Positions 13,004-22,700 of a stretch of DNA of 33,162 nt are shown here, piece after piece. Position numbers and translations under genes: made by a program. A model generated the notes under the pieces. It did not search any database. It was not told the origin of the DNA and was given only the letters and a program-made list of their open reading frames with translations. The first letter of the stretch is position 1. Every line of letters begins with the position of its first letter. The stretch is from Synergistaceae bacterium (GTDB lineage Bacteria > Synergistota > Synergistia > Synergistales > Aminobacteriaceae), in the NCBI GenBank assembly GCA_031280635.1, contig JAITGK010000127.1, positions 1 to 33,162 on the forward strand. The letters are read 5' to 3'.

Positions 13004-13558
13004 ATGGACGCGCGGCAGGCCGCGGGGGAAAAAGAACACGACGAGGGCCAGGTCTTGAGCGCGGAGGCTGGCGGCGCGGACGTCCAGGAAGCTCTAGAGC
13101 TGGAAGATACTGTGGAGTCCGAGCTGGACAGCCTGAAAAACCAGCTAGCGACGGCACGGGCAGACCTCTACAACTACCGCCAGAGGGTGGAGCGCGAACG
13201 CGCCAAGACTAGAAGCCTGATTGCGGAGGAGAAGGCCGCGGAGTTCCTGCCGGTGCTGGATAACCTGGACAGAGCGCTCCTCGTCCCGGAAGAGGCGGCG
13301 GCAAAGGACGTGCTGGCGGGAGTGCGCATGGTGCGAAAACAGTTTCTGACGGTGCTGGAAAACTCCGGAGTGACGGTTATCCCCACCGTGGGTTGCGCCT
13401 TCGACCCGTCGCGGCACGAGGCGATAGAGACGGAGTTCGTGGAGGACACGGGGCAGGACGGCGCGGTGTTGGGCGAGCTCCTGCGCGGCTACCAGACGCC
13501 CGAACGCGTCCTCCGCGCCGCCCAGGTACGCGTGGGACGCCTGCGTCCCGAACGCTGA
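13004..13558 (+). CDS. grpE: Nucleotide exchange factor GrpE
   Basis: A 184-residue DnaK cochaperone that releases ADP from DnaK. The acidic N-terminus (about 1-40) is followed by the long dimer coiled coil (ESELDSLKNQLATARADLYN), then RVERERAKTRSLIAEEKAAEFLPVLDNLDRAL. The beta-wing domain follows (GVTVIPTVGCAFDPSRHEAIETE and GYQTPERVLRAAQVRVGR). All are typical. Start at ATG 13004 with GAGAGGGGG about 8 nt upstream. It lies 24 nt after hrcA and 36 nt before dnaK in the same operon. Confidence 0.95.
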   Translation: MDARQAAGEKEHDEGQVLSAEAGGADVQEALELEDTVESELDSLKNQLATARADLYNYRQRVERERAKTRSLIAEEKAAEFLPVLDNLDRALLVPEEAAAKDVLAGVRMVRKQFLTVLENSGVTVIPTVGCAFDPSRHEAIETEFVEDTGQDGAVLGELLRGYQTPERVLRAAQVRVGRLRPER

Positions 13559-13594
13559 ACATAGAATATGTGAGTTGAAACGGAGGAATAGATT

Positions 13595-15409
13595 ATGGCA
13601 AAAGTGGTAGGCATCGACTTGGGAACGACAAACAGTTGTATCGCGGTGCAGGAGGGAGACCAAACGACTATCATCTCCAACGCTGAGGGCATGAGGACCA
13701 CGCCGTCGGTGGTGGCTTTTACGAAGGAGGGCGAACGCCTGGTAGGCCAGCTCGCCAAGCGTCAGGCCATCGTCAACGCGGACAGGACAGTCATCTCCAT
13801 CAAGCGAGAAATGGGTACGGACCACCGTGTCGCCATAGACGACAAAAAATACACTCCTCAGGAGATCTCCGCGATGATCCTGCAAAAGCTGAGGCGCGAC
13901 GCGGAGGACTACCTGGGCGAGCCAGTGAAGCAGGCTGTTATCACCGTCCCAGCGTATTTCACGGACGCCCAGCGCCAGGCCACCAAGGACGCGGGAACCA
14001 TCGCGGGACTGGAGGTGCTGCGCATCATCAACGAGCCCACGGCGGCCTGCCTGGCCTACGGCGAGAACAAACAGGAGGAGCACAAAATTTTGGTGTTCGA
14101 CCTGGGCGGCGGAACCTTCGACGTGTCGATCCTGGACGTGGGGGAGGGCGTTTTCGAGGTACTGGCCACGGCGGGCGACAACCGACTGGGCGGCGACGAC
14201 TGGGACAACCGCATCGTAGACTGGATGACGGCGGAGTTCAAAAAGGCCGAGGGCGTTGACCTGAAAAACGACCGCATGGCTATGCAGCGCCTGCGCGAGG
14301 CGGCGGAGAAGGCCAAGGTAGAGCTGTCCTCCATGATGGAGACCACGATCTCCCTGCCCTTCATCACGGCGAACCAGAGCGGCCCCAAGCACCTGGAGAT
14401 GAAACTGTCCCGCGCGAAGTTCGAGGAGATGACCGCCGACCTCATGGACCGCACTATTAAACCATCGAAGCGAGCCATTGAGGACTCTGGCCTAAAGATC
14501 GGCGAAATCAACAAGATCCTGCTGGTGGGCGGCTCCACCCGCATGCCCATGGTGCAGAAAAAAATTGTGGAGCTTCTAGGCAAGGAGCCCACCAAGGGGA
14601 TTAACCCCGACGAGTGCGTGGCGGCGGGCGCGGCCATACAGGGCGCGATTCTCAAGGGCGATCACAAGGACATCGTGCTGGTGGACGTGACCCCCCTGTC
14701 CCTGGGTCTAGAGACCCTGGGCGGCGTGTTCACCAAGATCATAGAGCGCAACACGGCCATACCGGTCTCTAAAAGCCAGGTATTCAGCACGGCGGCCAAC
14801 AACCAGACTCAGGTGGAGATCATGGTGCTTCAGGGAGAGCGCGCCATGGCCAGCGACAACGTGAAGTTGGGTCAGTTCGTGCTAGACGGCATACCACCAG
14901 CGCCGCGGGGTATCCCGCAGATCGAGGTCACGTTCAACATAGACGTCAACGGCATTTTAAACGTCTCGGCCAAGGACAAGGGCACGGGCAAGAACCAAAA
15001 AATCACGATTCAGTCCTCAAACCTCTCCAAAGAGGAAATTGAGCGTATGAAAAACGACGCGGACTCTCACGCTGACGAGGACAACAAGAAGCGTGAGGTC
15101 GCTGAGGCGCGCAATGAGGCCGACGGCGCGATGTTCGCCGCTGAGAAGCTGATGAGCGACCACGGCGACAAGATGAGCGCGGAAGAAAAGGGCAAGGTGA
15201 ACTCCCGCGTGGAAGACCTTAAACACGCCCTGGAGGCCGGCGACGTGAGTCGCGTGAAAAGCGCGAAAGCTGAGTTGGAAAAGACGATACAGGAGTTCTC
15301 CACGCGCCTGTACCAGCAAGCCGGGGCCGACCAGCCAGACTCTCCGAGTGGGCAGTCCGACGGAGACGCCGTGGACGCGGAATTTACCGACAAGGGGACG
15401 GGGGCATAG
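13595..15409 (+). CDS. dnaK: Chaperone protein DnaK (Hsp70)
   Basis: A 604-residue ATP-driven protein-folding chaperone. The ATPase domain starts [16 protein letters not shown] (residue 6) and contains [48 protein letters not shown] and [11 protein letters not shown]. The substrate-binding domain includes [20 protein letters not shown] and [20 protein letters not shown], followed by the helical lid and a short acidic tail ending [10 protein letters not shown]. Compared with the E. coli protein (638) the lid and tail are somewhat short, as in many anaerobes. ATG 13595 has CGGAGG 8 nt upstream. Confidence 0.97.
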   Translation: MAKVVGIDLGTTNSCIAVQEGDQTTIISNAEGMRTTPSVVAFTKEGERLVGQLAKRQAIVNADRTVISIKREMGTDHRVAIDDKKYTPQEISAMILQKLRRDAEDYLGEPVKQAVITVPAYFTDAQRQATKDAGTIAGLEVLRIINEPTAACLAYGENKQEEHKILVFDLGGGTFDVSILDVGEGVFEVLATAGDNRLGGDDWDNRIVDWMTAEFKKAEGVDLKNDRMAMQRLREAAEKAKVELSSMMETTISLPFITANQSGPKHLEMKLSRAKFEEMTADLMDRTIKPSKRAIEDSGLKIGEINKILLVGGSTRMPMVQKKIVELLGKEPTKGINPDECVAAGAAIQGAILKGDHKDIVLVDVTPLSLGLETLGGVFTKIIERNTAIPVSKSQVFSTAANNQTQVEIMVLQGERAMASDNVKLGQFVLDGIPPAPRGIPQIEVTFNIDVNGILNVSAKDKGTGKNQKITIQSSNLSKEEIERMKNDADSHADEDNKKREVAEARNEADGAMFAAEKLMSDHGDKMSAEEKGKVNSRVEDLKHALEAGDVSRVKSAKAELEKTIQEFSTRLYQQAGADQPDSPSGQSDGDAVDAEFTDKGTGA

Positions 15410-15456
15410 GCCTCCGCGTTCGAGTCTGCCAGCAGGCGGCGTGAGATATAAAAAGG

Positions 15457-15477
15457 CGGAGGAGGCAATCTCCTCCG
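15457..15477 (+). promoter_or_regulatory. Hairpin between dnaK and dnaJ that pairs a Shine-Dalgarno-like run
   Basis: A perfect 8-bp stem, CGGAGGAG (15457-15464) with CTCCTCCG (15470-15477), loop GCAAT. No start codon lies at a usable distance from the GGAGGAGG. The stem may act as a processing or attenuation point that lowers dnaJ relative to dnaK; it lacks a T-run, so full termination is unlikely. Confidence 0.45.
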
Positions 15478-15493
15478 TTCTCAATGATTCGGG

Positions 15494-16630
15494 GTGTTGT
15501 GGTTGGAAGATTTGTATCAGATACTGGGCGTCGCGCGGGACGCCTCTCAGGCGGAGCTCAAGAAGGCGTACCGCCAGCTTGTCCGCCAGTACCACCCGGA
15601 CACGAACAAAGACAACCCGGAGGCCGAGGAGAAGTTCAAGAAAATCAACGCGGCCTACTCTGTTTTGAGCGACCCCGAAAAACGCGCCCGCTACGACCAG
15701 TTTGGCGCCACGGACAGCGGAGGGGGTAATCCCTTCGAGGGCGGGTTTGCCGGTGGGTTCGGGGATATTTTCGGAGATTTGTTCGAGCAGGTTTTCGGTG
15801 GGGGTATGGGCGGAAGACGCTTCGACCCCAACGCGCCCCGGCGCGGCGCGGACTTGGAGATGAACGTTCGCGTCACTCTGCTGGAGGCCGCTAACGGCGC
15901 GGCGCGCAACCTGGAGATCCCCCGGTGGGACAGCTGCCCCACCTGTCGCGGCACGGGCGCGAAACCGGGCACGTCCCCCAAGACCTGCGGAACCTGTGGT
16001 GGGCGTGGTCAGGTGGAGAGCGTTCAGCGCACGCCTTTCGGGCAGTTTGCCTCCGTCAACACCTGCCCCCAATGCCAAGGCGGAGGCAAGGTCATTCAGG
16101 AACGTTGCGAAGAGTGCGGAGGGCGCGGCCAGGTGCGTAAGACCCATCAAGTGGAGGTCAAGGTGCCCCCGGGGGTGGAGACAGGAACGCGGCTTCGCGT
16201 TACCGGCGAGGGCGAGGGCGGACTGAACGGCGGACAGCGCGGAGACCTTTTCCTGGTGATCGAGGTTCAGCGCCACAAGGACTTCGAGCGTGAGGGGGGT
16301 GACCTCCACAGTCGTCTGGTACTCACTTACCCCCAGGCGGTGCTGGGCGCGTCCATCGAGGCGTCAACGCTGATCGATGGCCAGGAGAAAATCGACGTCC
16401 CGCCGGGGACAGCCCACGGACGCGTTCTGAAGCTTAGGGGCAAGGGAATGCCGCGCCTGCGCGGGCCGCGGGGTCGTGGCGACCTCTACCTCCATGTGTT
16501 CATCGACGTCCCGTCGAAGCTGACGGACAAGCAAAGGGAACTCGTCACCGCTCTGGCCAAAGAGATGAACGTTCCCGTCAGCGCGGGCGAGGAAGGGATT
16601 TTCGACAAGTTCAAAAAGTTCTTTGACTAA
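15494..16630 (+). CDS. dnaJ: Chaperone protein DnaJ (Hsp40, zinc-finger type)
   Basis: A 378-residue class I J-protein that delivers clients to DnaK and stimulates its ATPase. Order of parts: J domain (about 4-70) with HPD in QYHPDTN; Gly/Phe-rich linker (about 75-115); four zinc-finger motifs [24 protein letters not shown] and CEECGGRG (about 152-218); and the two-part C-terminal client-binding domain. The start is uncertain: GTG at 15494, or TTG at 15503 (giving EDLYQILGV directly). The TTG has the GGGG at 15491-15494 in better spacing. No strong ribosome-binding site is present, so coupling or weak initiation is likely. Confidence 0.95.
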   Translation: MLWLEDLYQILGVARDASQAELKKAYRQLVRQYHPDTNKDNPEAEEKFKKINAAYSVLSDPEKRARYDQFGATDSGGGNPFEGGFAGGFGDIFGDLFEQVFGGGMGGRRFDPNAPRRGADLEMNVRVTLLEAANGAARNLEIPRWDSCPTCRGTGAKPGTSPKTCGTCGGRGQVESVQRTPFGQFASVNTCPQCQGGGKVIQERCEECGGRGQVRKTHQVEVKVPPGVETGTRLRVTGEGEGGLNGGQRGDLFLVIEVQRHKDFEREGGDLHSRLVLTYPQAVLGASIEASTLIDGQEKIDVPPGTAHGRVLKLRGKGMPRLRGPRGRGDLYLHVFIDVPSKLTDKQRELVTALAKEMNVPVSAGEEGIFDKFKKFFD

Positions 16631-16641
16631 AGGATCGGGTC

Positions 16642-17499
16642 ATGGGTGTAGAGTACAAGGACTATTACGGGATTTTAGGCGTAGAGCGCGCGGCCTCACA
16701 GGACGATATCCGCAAGGCGTACCGAAAGCTCGCGAAAAAATATCACCCCGACGTGTCGAAGGACAAAAACGCGGACGCCCGCTACCGAGAGATCAACGAG
16801 GCCTACGAGGTGCTAAAAGACTCCAACAAGCGGAGCCGCTACGACACTCTGGGCGAGAACTGGCGGCAAGGGCAGGATTTTGCCCCTCCGTCCGACTGGG
16901 ACGCGGGCGGTCGCGTGAAGTATGGCGGCGAGTGGGCGAGCTTCAGCGACTTCTTCAAGACGCTTTTCGGTGGGGACTTTGGATTTTCGGAACCGGCCCG
17001 GCGCGACAGCCAAGCGGAACTTGTGATTTCCCTGGAGGACGCGGCCCGCGGCGGGCTCCACACCCTGACGTTGCGCCCACCAGGACAGGCCGCGCGGACG
17101 ATCCGCGTCAACCTGCCCAAGGGCGTTTCCGAGGGCGCGCGCATCCGCCTGCGGGGCAAGGCCCTAGGGGGTGGAGACCTCTACGTGACCTTGCGTTTGG
17201 CGTCCCATCCCACATTTGAGGTGGACGGGCACAACCTGATTCGTTCCGTAAGGGTAACGCCCTGGCTGGCCGCGCTGGGCGGCGCGGTCTCCGTCGGCAC
17301 TCTGGACGGCGACGTTGAGATGAAGCTCCCACCAGGAACGCAAAACGGGCAAAAACTGAGGCTAAGGGGCAAGGGGCTCCCCAAGCGCGACAATGAGGGC
17401 AGCGGAGACCTTTACGTCCGCGTTGAGGTCGCGATCCCCACGCGCCTGACTCAGCGCCAAAAGGAACTCTGGGAGGAGCTGGCGAGGCTGGGAGAGTAA
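16642..17499 (+). CDS. DnaJ-like cochaperone without zinc fingers (CbpA type)
   Basis: A 285-residue class II J-protein. The J domain (about 6-72: DYYGILGVERAASQDDIRKA, HPD in KYHPDVSKD) is followed by a linker and directly by the C-terminal domains typical of DnaJ/CbpA (RIRLRGKALGGGDLYVTLRL; VEMKLPPGTQNGQKLRLRGK), with no Cys-rich region. The length fits CbpA-like proteins (about 300). ATG 16642 follows AAAGGA by 6 nt and comes 11 nt after dnaJ, so it is the last gene of the chaperone operon. It probably gives DnaK a second client specificity; whether it binds DNA like E. coli CbpA cannot be told. Confidence 0.9.
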   Translation: MGVEYKDYYGILGVERAASQDDIRKAYRKLAKKYHPDVSKDKNADARYREINEAYEVLKDSNKRSRYDTLGENWRQGQDFAPPSDWDAGGRVKYGGEWASFSDFFKTLFGGDFGFSEPARRDSQAELVISLEDAARGGLHTLTLRPPGQAARTIRVNLPKGVSEGARIRLRGKALGGGDLYVTLRLASHPTFEVDGHNLIRSVRVTPWLAALGGAVSVGTLDGDVEMKLPPGTQNGQKLRLRGKGLPKRDNEGSGDLYVRVEVAIPTRLTQRQKELWEELARLGE

Positions 17500-17516
17500 C
17501 AGCCGTCGCTGCCCCC

Positions 17517-17708
17517 TCACGCCTCTGATTTGATCTTGACAGCTTGCCTGCTTTTGTAAAAACCGCAGGACGGGCACGCGCTGTAGCTCAGGGTCATATC
17601 CCCGCAGTGGGGGCACGTCGTGACGCTGGGCGCGTTGAGCGCGCCCAACCAGTGGGCCTTCCTTCGCGCCGTGCGCGCGTGGGAGGTCTTTCTTTTGGGC
17701 GTTGCCAT
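17517..17708 (-). CDS. rpmF: 50S ribosomal protein L32
   Basis: A 63-residue ribosomal protein starting MATPKRKTSHARTARRKAHW, with two CxxC pairs (CPHC and CPSC) that bind zinc, the usual form of L32 outside zinc-independent variants. Length is normal (about 57-63). GAGGGG lies 5-6 nt before the ATG at 17708. It is last in the ackA-yceD-rpmF operon. Its end faces the end of the cbpA-like gene 17 bp away, and I see no strong terminator in that gap. Confidence 0.96.
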   Translation of the reverse strand: MATPKRKTSHARTARRKAHWLGALNAPSVTTCPHCGDMTLSYSACPSCGFYKSRQAVKIKSEA

Positions 17709-17752
17709 TCTTTTCCCCTCTCTTTCCCATAAGCAGGAGCTAGCTTGCTCCT

Positions 17753-18298
17753 TTATTCTTTCAACGCGCCGCGCAGAAGCTCGAAGCGGGGGTCACCCTG
17801 TCGCGGAGAGCAGGAACACGGACCCTGGTTTAAGTCAGCCCCGCACTGGGAACACAGCCCCGCGCAATCCTCTCGGCAGAGCATCCTATAGGGAAGGAGA
17901 GTTACGAGACTCTCCCACACCTGGTCCGCTACGTCCAACGTCCGGCCCAAAAAGTCCACTTCCACGGGCAGATATCCGTCGCGAAGCTCCATGTTCTCCA
18001 GGTCGCGCGGGTAATAAAGATACAGCAACTCGTCCGAAATTGCAAGCCCGGCCTCCGCCAAACAGCGCGCGCACTCTCCTTTTACCCACGCCGCCAGGGA
18101 AAGCCGAAGGGACAAAAGCGAGTCCTCCAGCCAACGAGCCTCCGCGCGGACGGAAAATCCGCTGGGGAACTCAAAGCGTTGCCCCTCGAAGGTCAGCCCT
18201 CCAGGAACTTGGGCTTCCCACGTTTTTTCAACGGAGGACTCGCGGCCGCGAGGTAGTTCGATGATGAAAACCCACCCCTCCGGCATATTCAATGTCAC
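17753..18298 (-). CDS. yceD: YceD/DUF177 family protein
   Basis: A 181-residue member of the DUF177 family, almost always encoded just before rpmF, as here (44 nt gap). It is linked to 23S rRNA accumulation in plants and bacteria, with unclear mechanism. The C-terminal half has the typical [21 protein letters not shown] section and the Cys-rich [16 protein letters not shown] with two Cys pairs likely to bind a metal. The GTG at 18298 overlaps the ackA stop by 4 nt. An in-frame ATG at 18286 (MPEGW) with GGAG 11 nt upstream is an alternative start. Confidence 0.85.
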   Translation of the reverse strand: MTLNMPEGWVFIIELPRGRESSVEKTWEAQVPGGLTFEGQRFEFPSGFSVRAEARWLEDSLLSLRLSLAAWVKGECARCLAEAGLAISDELLYLYYPRDLENMELRDGYLPVEVDFLGRTLDVADQVWESLVTLLPYRMLCREDCAGLCSQCGADLNQGPCSCSPRQGDPRFELLRGALKE

Positions 18299-19488
18299 TC
18301 CACCAAGCGCTTGGTGTCGCGGGCGATGACTAGCTCCTCGTCGGTGGGGACGACCACCACCTTGACCCGCGAGTCATCTGTGCTGATAATGGCTTCTTTG
18401 GAGCGGACTTTGTTCTTCGAGGCGTCCAGTCCAATGCCCAGGAACTCGAGTCCCTGGCAGACCATGGCGCGCACCGTCGCGCTGTTCTCGCCAACCCCAG
18501 CCGTGAACACGACCGCGTCCAGCCCGGCCATGGCGGCGGCATAGGCCCCGATGTACTTCTTGATCCCGTAGGTCAGGGTCCGCAGGGCGAGGTTGGCGCG
18601 CGCCTCTCCTCGCTCCGCCGCGGCCTCAATGTCGCGCAAGTCGCTGCTGACGCCGGAGAGCCCCAGCATCCCGCTCTTTTTATTGAGCAGGGAGTCCACG
18701 TCTTTAGAGGAGAGCTTTTCCGCCTCGGCGATGAACATAGGGATCGCTGGGTCCACATCGCCGCACCGGGTTCCCATGAGAACCCCCGCCAAGGGCGTAA
18801 AGCCCATGGAGGTATCCACGGACTTGCCCCCGTCCACGGCGGTAATGGAGCTGCCGTTGCCCAGGTGACAGGTCACGATCTTTAGTTTTTCCACCGGCCT
18901 GCCCAGCATCTCCGCCGCGCGGCGCGAGACGTAGTAGTGACTGGTACCGTGGAAGCCGTAGCGGCGCACGCCGTACTTCTCGTAATATCCGTAGGGTACC
19001 CCATAAATGAAGGCGGTATTTGGCATTGTCTGATGAAACGCTGTGTCGAAAACACCCACCTGCTGAACCCTTGGCAAGACCTCGGTGACGGCCTCGATCC
19101 CCATGATGTTCGCGGGGTTGTGGAGCGGCGCGAGGGGGACGCACTCCTTTAGGGCCTCCATGACCTTCGCGTCGATTTTAACGGAAGTCGCGAACTTCTC
19201 ACCAGCGTGGACGACCCGGTGTCCCACCGCGCCCAGCTCGCTCAGGGAGGAAAGGGCGCCTGTGGATTTGTCCAACAGCGCGTCCAGGACGAGCTTGATC
19301 CCCGTCTTGTGGTCGGGGATGGGGGTCTCGGCGACAATCGGCTCCAAGCCCGTTTTTGTGTGCTTGATCAAAGACCCCTCGATACCAATGCGCTCCACCA
19401 ACCCCTTCGCGAGAACCGTTTCTTTGTCCATGTCAAAAAGCTGGTACTTCAAAGACGAACTGCCGCAGTTGATGACCAAAACCTTCAT
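18295..19488 (-). CDS. ackA: Acetate kinase
   Basis: A 397-residue enzyme that makes ATP and acetate from acetyl phosphate, the main substrate-level ATP step of amino-acid fermentation. Motifs: [15 protein letters not shown] at the start, [13 protein letters not shown] (about 173-185), [53 protein letters not shown]. Length matches the family (about 400). The ATG at 19488 has GGGGGA 8 nt upstream; a longer open frame continues upstream but has no support. No phosphotransacetylase gene is adjacent. First gene of the operon with yceD and rpmF. Confidence 0.96.
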   Translation of the reverse strand: MKVLVINCGSSSLKYQLFDMDKETVLAKGLVERIGIEGSLIKHTKTGLEPIVAETPIPDHKTGIKLVLDALLDKSTGALSSLSELGAVGHRVVHAGEKFATSVKIDAKVMEALKECVPLAPLHNPANIMGIEAVTEVLPRVQQVGVFDTAFHQTMPNTAFIYGVPYGYYEKYGVRRYGFHGTSHYYVSRRAAEMLGRPVEKLKIVTCHLGNGSSITAVDGGKSVDTSMGFTPLAGVLMGTRCGDVDPAIPMFIAEAEKLSSKDVDSLLNKKSGMLGLSGVSSDLRDIEAAAERGEARANLALRTLTYGIKKYIGAYAAAMAGLDAVVFTAGVGENSATVRAMVCQGLEFLGIGLDASKNKVRSKEAIISTDDSRVKVVVVPTDEELVIARDTKRLVE

Positions 19489-19577
19489 TGTCGCAATCCC
19501 CCATCCTGAATATATTCCAACCGCGAAAAACAGCGCCGTCCTCGCCGCCAACGGTTTTGGAAATAGCGCCTTTTTGT

Positions 19578-19583
19578 TATACT
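19578..19583 (+). promoter_or_regulatory. -10 box of tmcAL; transcript may be leaderless
   Basis: TATACT lies 7 nt before the tmcAL ATG at 19591, so transcription would begin at or next to the start codon. No Shine-Dalgarno sequence precedes the gene and the -35 region (TTTTGG) is weak. Confidence 0.4.
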
Positions 19584-19590
19584 CTTGAGC

Positions 19591-20898
19591 ATGAAAACGC
19601 TCTATCCCAACGACGCTGTTATCGGCATCACCGCCGAGTACGACCCGTTCCACAACGGGCACGCGCTCCATGTCGCCCGCGCCCGCGCCCATCTTGCTGA
19701 GGAAGGGAGAAAACATGTCCCCGTCGTCGCCGTCTTGTCCTCCAGCTTCACGCAACGGGGCCTTCCCGCCTTGGTTGATAAATGGACCCGCGCCCGTATG
19801 GCTCTGGCCGGCGGGGTGGACTTGGTACTGGAGCTGCCCTTCGCCTGGGCCTGCAACGCGGGACCGGACTTCGCCAAGGGAGCCGTTGATATTCTCGCCG
19901 CGGCGCGCTTCGTGACACACCTTTCCTTCGGCGTGGAAGACCTCCCCCTTCCCCATGAGACGAAAAACCCTATCTCCGCTCTCCACATGGCCGTTGACAT
20001 TCTAATCCATGAGTCCCACGCTTTCAAGCTGAACCTCAGAAAAGCCCTCGGATCGGGGGTCTCCTACCCGAAGGCCGTGGCCTTGGCTCTGGAGCGGGAA
20101 AGCCCCGGCCTCGGCGCGTTCGTCTCCGCGCCTAACAACTCCCTGGCGCTTTCCTATCTTTTGCGCGTCCGCGAAAAGAACTACGGGCTCGTCCCCCTTC
20201 CCATTCGTCGGGAGGGCGTGGGGCATCGGGATGAAAACGTGAGACCTCCCTTTGCCAGTGGAACGGCGATACGCGCGGCGCTGGCCGCTTTCTCCCCCAA
20301 AGCCTGGGGGCGGTTGTGGCTCGTCATGCCGGAGTCCTCCTTGACCCTTCTGCGGGAGGAGGAGGGACGTGGGCGGCTTTGCGTGGGTGCGACCTCGCTG
20401 CTGTGGCCGCTCCTGCGGGGGCTTTTGGTGCGTTCGGGGCCGGAACCGCTGCGGGAGTGCGCGGGTATGGACGAAGGGTTGGAAAACCTTTTTTCGAGGC
20501 ATTGTCTCGACGCGGATTCTTATGATGACTTCATCGGGCGGTGCGTGTGCGCCCGTTACACAAGGAATCGTCTTCAGCGCCAGATAACCCGATGTCTGGC
20601 GGGGCTCAGTCGTGCCGTGAACGCGGCGCTGAGTCAGGCCCCGCCGCCCTACATCCGGGTGCTTGGTTTCAACGAGCGCGGACGCGCCCTGCTCCGCGCG
20701 CGAAGGAAAGACCCCGAAGCCGTGACGCCGGTGATCACGCGACTGGCCGCCGCTGGGGGACAGATCGCGAACCTGGCGGCGGAGTTGGAGTTCCGCGCCT
20801 CGCGCCTCCGGGAGCTTCTCCTTCCCTGTCCTGACCTCCGTTATGAGGAAAAGCAGAAACCCTTAAAAGCGCTATCGCGCTGGGAGGCAAACGTATAG
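19591..20898 (+). CDS. tmcAL: tRNA(Met) cytidine acetate ligase TmcAL (YlbM/DUF795 family)
   Basis: A 435-residue nucleotidyltransferase-fold enzyme that uses ATP and acetate to put the N4-acetyl group on C34 of elongator tRNA-Met. Seen: [20 protein letters not shown] with the HxGH-type signature, [20 protein letters not shown]-like section, [32 protein letters not shown], and the C-terminal [15 protein letters not shown]. Length is typical (about 400-430). The start is the ATG at 19591; no ribosome-binding site is seen. The gene is divergent from ackA; linking an acetate-using tRNA enzyme with acetate kinase may be chance. Its stop lies 2 nt from the pgm stop on the other strand. Confidence 0.9.
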   Translation: MKTLYPNDAVIGITAEYDPFHNGHALHVARARAHLAEEGRKHVPVVAVLSSSFTQRGLPALVDKWTRARMALAGGVDLVLELPFAWACNAGPDFAKGAVDILAAARFVTHLSFGVEDLPLPHETKNPISALHMAVDILIHESHAFKLNLRKALGSGVSYPKAVALALERESPGLGAFVSAPNNSLALSYLLRVREKNYGLVPLPIRREGVGHRDENVRPPFASGTAIRAALAAFSPKAWGRLWLVMPESSLTLLREEEGRGRLCVGATSLLWPLLRGLLVRSGPEPLRECAGMDEGLENLFSRHCLDADSYDDFIGRCVCARYTRNRLQRQITRCLAGLSRAVNAALSQAPPPYIRVLGFNERGRALLRARRKDPEAVTPVITRLAAAGGQIANLAAELEFRASRLRELLLPCPDLRYEEKQKPLKALSRWEANV

Positions 20899-20900
20899 AA

Positions 20901-22547
20901 TTATCCCCCGATCGCGTCGGTCACGATCTGGCGGGCTTCATCCTGAATTTGCCGCAAATGGTCTTCCCCCTTGAAGCTCTCAGCGTAAATTTTATAAAGG
21001 TCTTCTGTGCCTGAGGGACGCGCGGCGAACCAGCCGTTTTCGGTGACGACCTTGAGTCCGCCAATGGGCGCGTTGTTGCCCGGCGCGTTGGTCAGCTTGG
21101 CGGTGATCTTTTCCCCCGCCAGACTGTCCGCCTTGACCATATCGGGTGAAAGTTTGCCCAGAACCGCCTTTTGCTCCGGCGTGGCCGGGGCGTCGATGCG
21201 CTCATACAGAGGCGCCCCGTATTGTACCGTCAGGCTGGCATAGTGTTGAGCGGGGTCTTTTTCCGTAACGGCGGTGATCTCCGCGGCCAAGAGGTCCATG
21301 ATGATCCCGTCCTTGTCGGTGGTCCAGACCGATCCGTCCCTGCGCAGGAACGACGCACCCGCGCTTTCCTCCCCACCGAACCCGAGCTCGCCGCTCATCA
21401 GGCCGTCCACGAACCACTTGAACCCCACAGGCGTCTCACAGAGTTTGCAGCCAAGACCCTCTGTTACCCTGTCGATAATGGAACTCGACACAACGGTTTT
21501 CCCCACCGCCGCGCCCTTTTTCCAAGCGGCGCGCGTCTTGAAAAGGTGTTGTATCGCCACGGCAAGGTAGGCGTTGGGATTCATGAGCCCCGACGGCGTC
21601 ACGATGCCGTGGCGGTCGAAATCGGTGTCGTTACCGAAGGCCACGTCGAAATTGTCCTTCATGCCCACCAGGCTTGCCATGGCCCAAGGCGATGAACAGT
21701 CCATGCGAACCTTGCCGTCGTGATCCACCGTCATGAAACTGAAGGTGAAGTCTATCCGTTTGTTTACGATTTTCAGGTTCTTCAAGCCATAAATGCTAGC
21801 GATAGGCTCCCAATAGCCCACTCCGGAGCCGCCCATCGGGTCGACCCCAACGCGTACCTCGGATTCCCGAATCACGTCCATGTCCACCACGTTCCGAAGG
21901 TCGTTGACGTAGGGCAAGATATAGTCGTAAACCCGCGTGGTCGGGGCGATTATAGCCTTTTCAAAGGACAGGCGCTTAGTGGCGCCGGCGCCAGACGCGA
22001 TGAGCTCGTTGGCGCGGTTCTGTATCGCCGCCGTGACTTCCGGCGATGCGGGCCCCCCGTTGGGCGGATCGTACTTGATGCCCCCATCGCCTGGGGGGTT
22101 GTGCGACGGCGTGATCACCAGACCGTCCGCTGTGCCGCTGCCCGCGCGTTCTTTGTTCCAAACCAGGATAGCGCGGGAGACAACGGGGGTTGGGGTGTAC
22201 CCAAGGCCGCTTTGAACTACGATCTCGACGCCCTGGGCCGCTAGAACCTCGACGCAGGTGCGGAGGGCGGGCTCGGATAGCGCGTGGGTGTCCATGCCGA
22301 TGAAGAGGGGTCCGGTAATGCCCGCGCCCTTGCGATACTCGGCGACTGCCTGGGCGACGGCCATGATGTGGGTTTCATTGAAGCTGTTTCTCGACGAGGA
22401 CCCCCTGTGCCCCGAGGTCCCAAACGCCACTCTGTGGGCGGGTTCGGAGGGGTCGGGTTTGTTCGTGTAGTACTCGCTGATAAGGCGCGGGATGTTGACC
22501 AGCATTTCTGGCGGCGCGGCTTTTCCGGCAAGCGGTGAGAGACTCAT
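20901..22547 (-). CDS. pgm: Phosphoglucomutase (alpha-D-glucose phosphate-specific)
   Basis: A 548-residue phosphohexomutase that interconverts glucose 1- and 6-phosphate. Features: [19 protein letters not shown] (about 41-59), the catalytic phosphoserine loop [20 protein letters not shown] (about 143-162), the metal-binding [11 protein letters not shown] (about 300-310), the sugar-binding [15 protein letters not shown] and the phosphate-binding [17 protein letters not shown] near the C-terminus. Length equals the E. coli Pgm type (546). ATG 22547 has GGAGG 9 nt upstream. It likely supplies precursors for glycogen or cell-surface sugars. Transcribed alone, divergent from gdhA. Confidence 0.96.
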   Translation of the reverse strand: MSLSPLAGKAAPPEMLVNIPRLISEYYTNKPDPSEPAHRVAFGTSGHRGSSSRNSFNETHIMAVAQAVAEYRKGAGITGPLFIGMDTHALSEPALRTCVEVLAAQGVEIVVQSGLGYTPTPVVSRAILVWNKERAGSGTADGLVITPSHNPPGDGGIKYDPPNGGPASPEVTAAIQNRANELIASGAGATKRLSFEKAIIAPTTRVYDYILPYVNDLRNVVDMDVIRESEVRVGVDPMGGSGVGYWEPIASIYGLKNLKIVNKRIDFTFSFMTVDHDGKVRMDCSSPWAMASLVGMKDNFDVAFGNDTDFDRHGIVTPSGLMNPNAYLAVAIQHLFKTRAAWKKGAAVGKTVVSSSIIDRVTEGLGCKLCETPVGFKWFVDGLMSGELGFGGEESAGASFLRRDGSVWTTDKDGIIMDLLAAEITAVTEKDPAQHYASLTVQYGAPLYERIDAPATPEQKAVLGKLSPDMVKADSLAGEKITAKLTNAPGNNAPIGGLKVVTENGWFAARPSGTEDLYKIYAESFKGEDHLRQIQDEARQIVTDAIGG

Positions 22548-22591
22548 CAGGATCGACCTCCAAATAAAAGTTATGGATAGATATATTGAAT

Positions 22592-22597
22592 ATTATA
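22592..22597 (-). promoter_or_regulatory. -10 box of the pgm promoter
   Basis: On the minus strand TATAAT at 22597-22592 lies 44 nt before the pgm ATG. No good -35 was matched; TG directly before the box may help. Confidence 0.4.
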
Positions 22598-22617
22598 CAT
22601 GCAAAGGGCAAGCCACG

Positions 22618-22626
22618 TGCTATGAT
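22618..22626 (+). promoter_or_regulatory. Extended -10 promoter of gdhA
   Basis: TGCTATGAT is an extended -10 box (TGn plus TATGAT). It lies 74 nt before the gdhA ATG. No -35 box is evident, as is common for extended -10 promoters. Confidence 0.45.
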
Positions 22627-22700
22627 ATTAAAAAGGATGCGCGCGCCCGAGCGGGGGCGTTGGGATTGAACGTTTTCAAATTTATGGAGGTGGATGCTGT

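Noticed and set aside
13145-14392. 415-residue antisense frame across grpE/dnaK
   Set aside because: Rich in His, Arg, Leu and Val as expected for the shadow of a GC-rich gene; no ribosome-binding site or recognisable domain.
15017-16309. 430-residue antisense frame across dnaK/dnaJ
   Set aside because: Shadow of two certain chaperone genes; low-complexity, no start signal.
19489-19986. Long upstream extension of acetate kinase
   Set aside because: It is antisense to tmcAL; the family start [12 protein letters not shown] at 19488 has its own ribosome-binding site.
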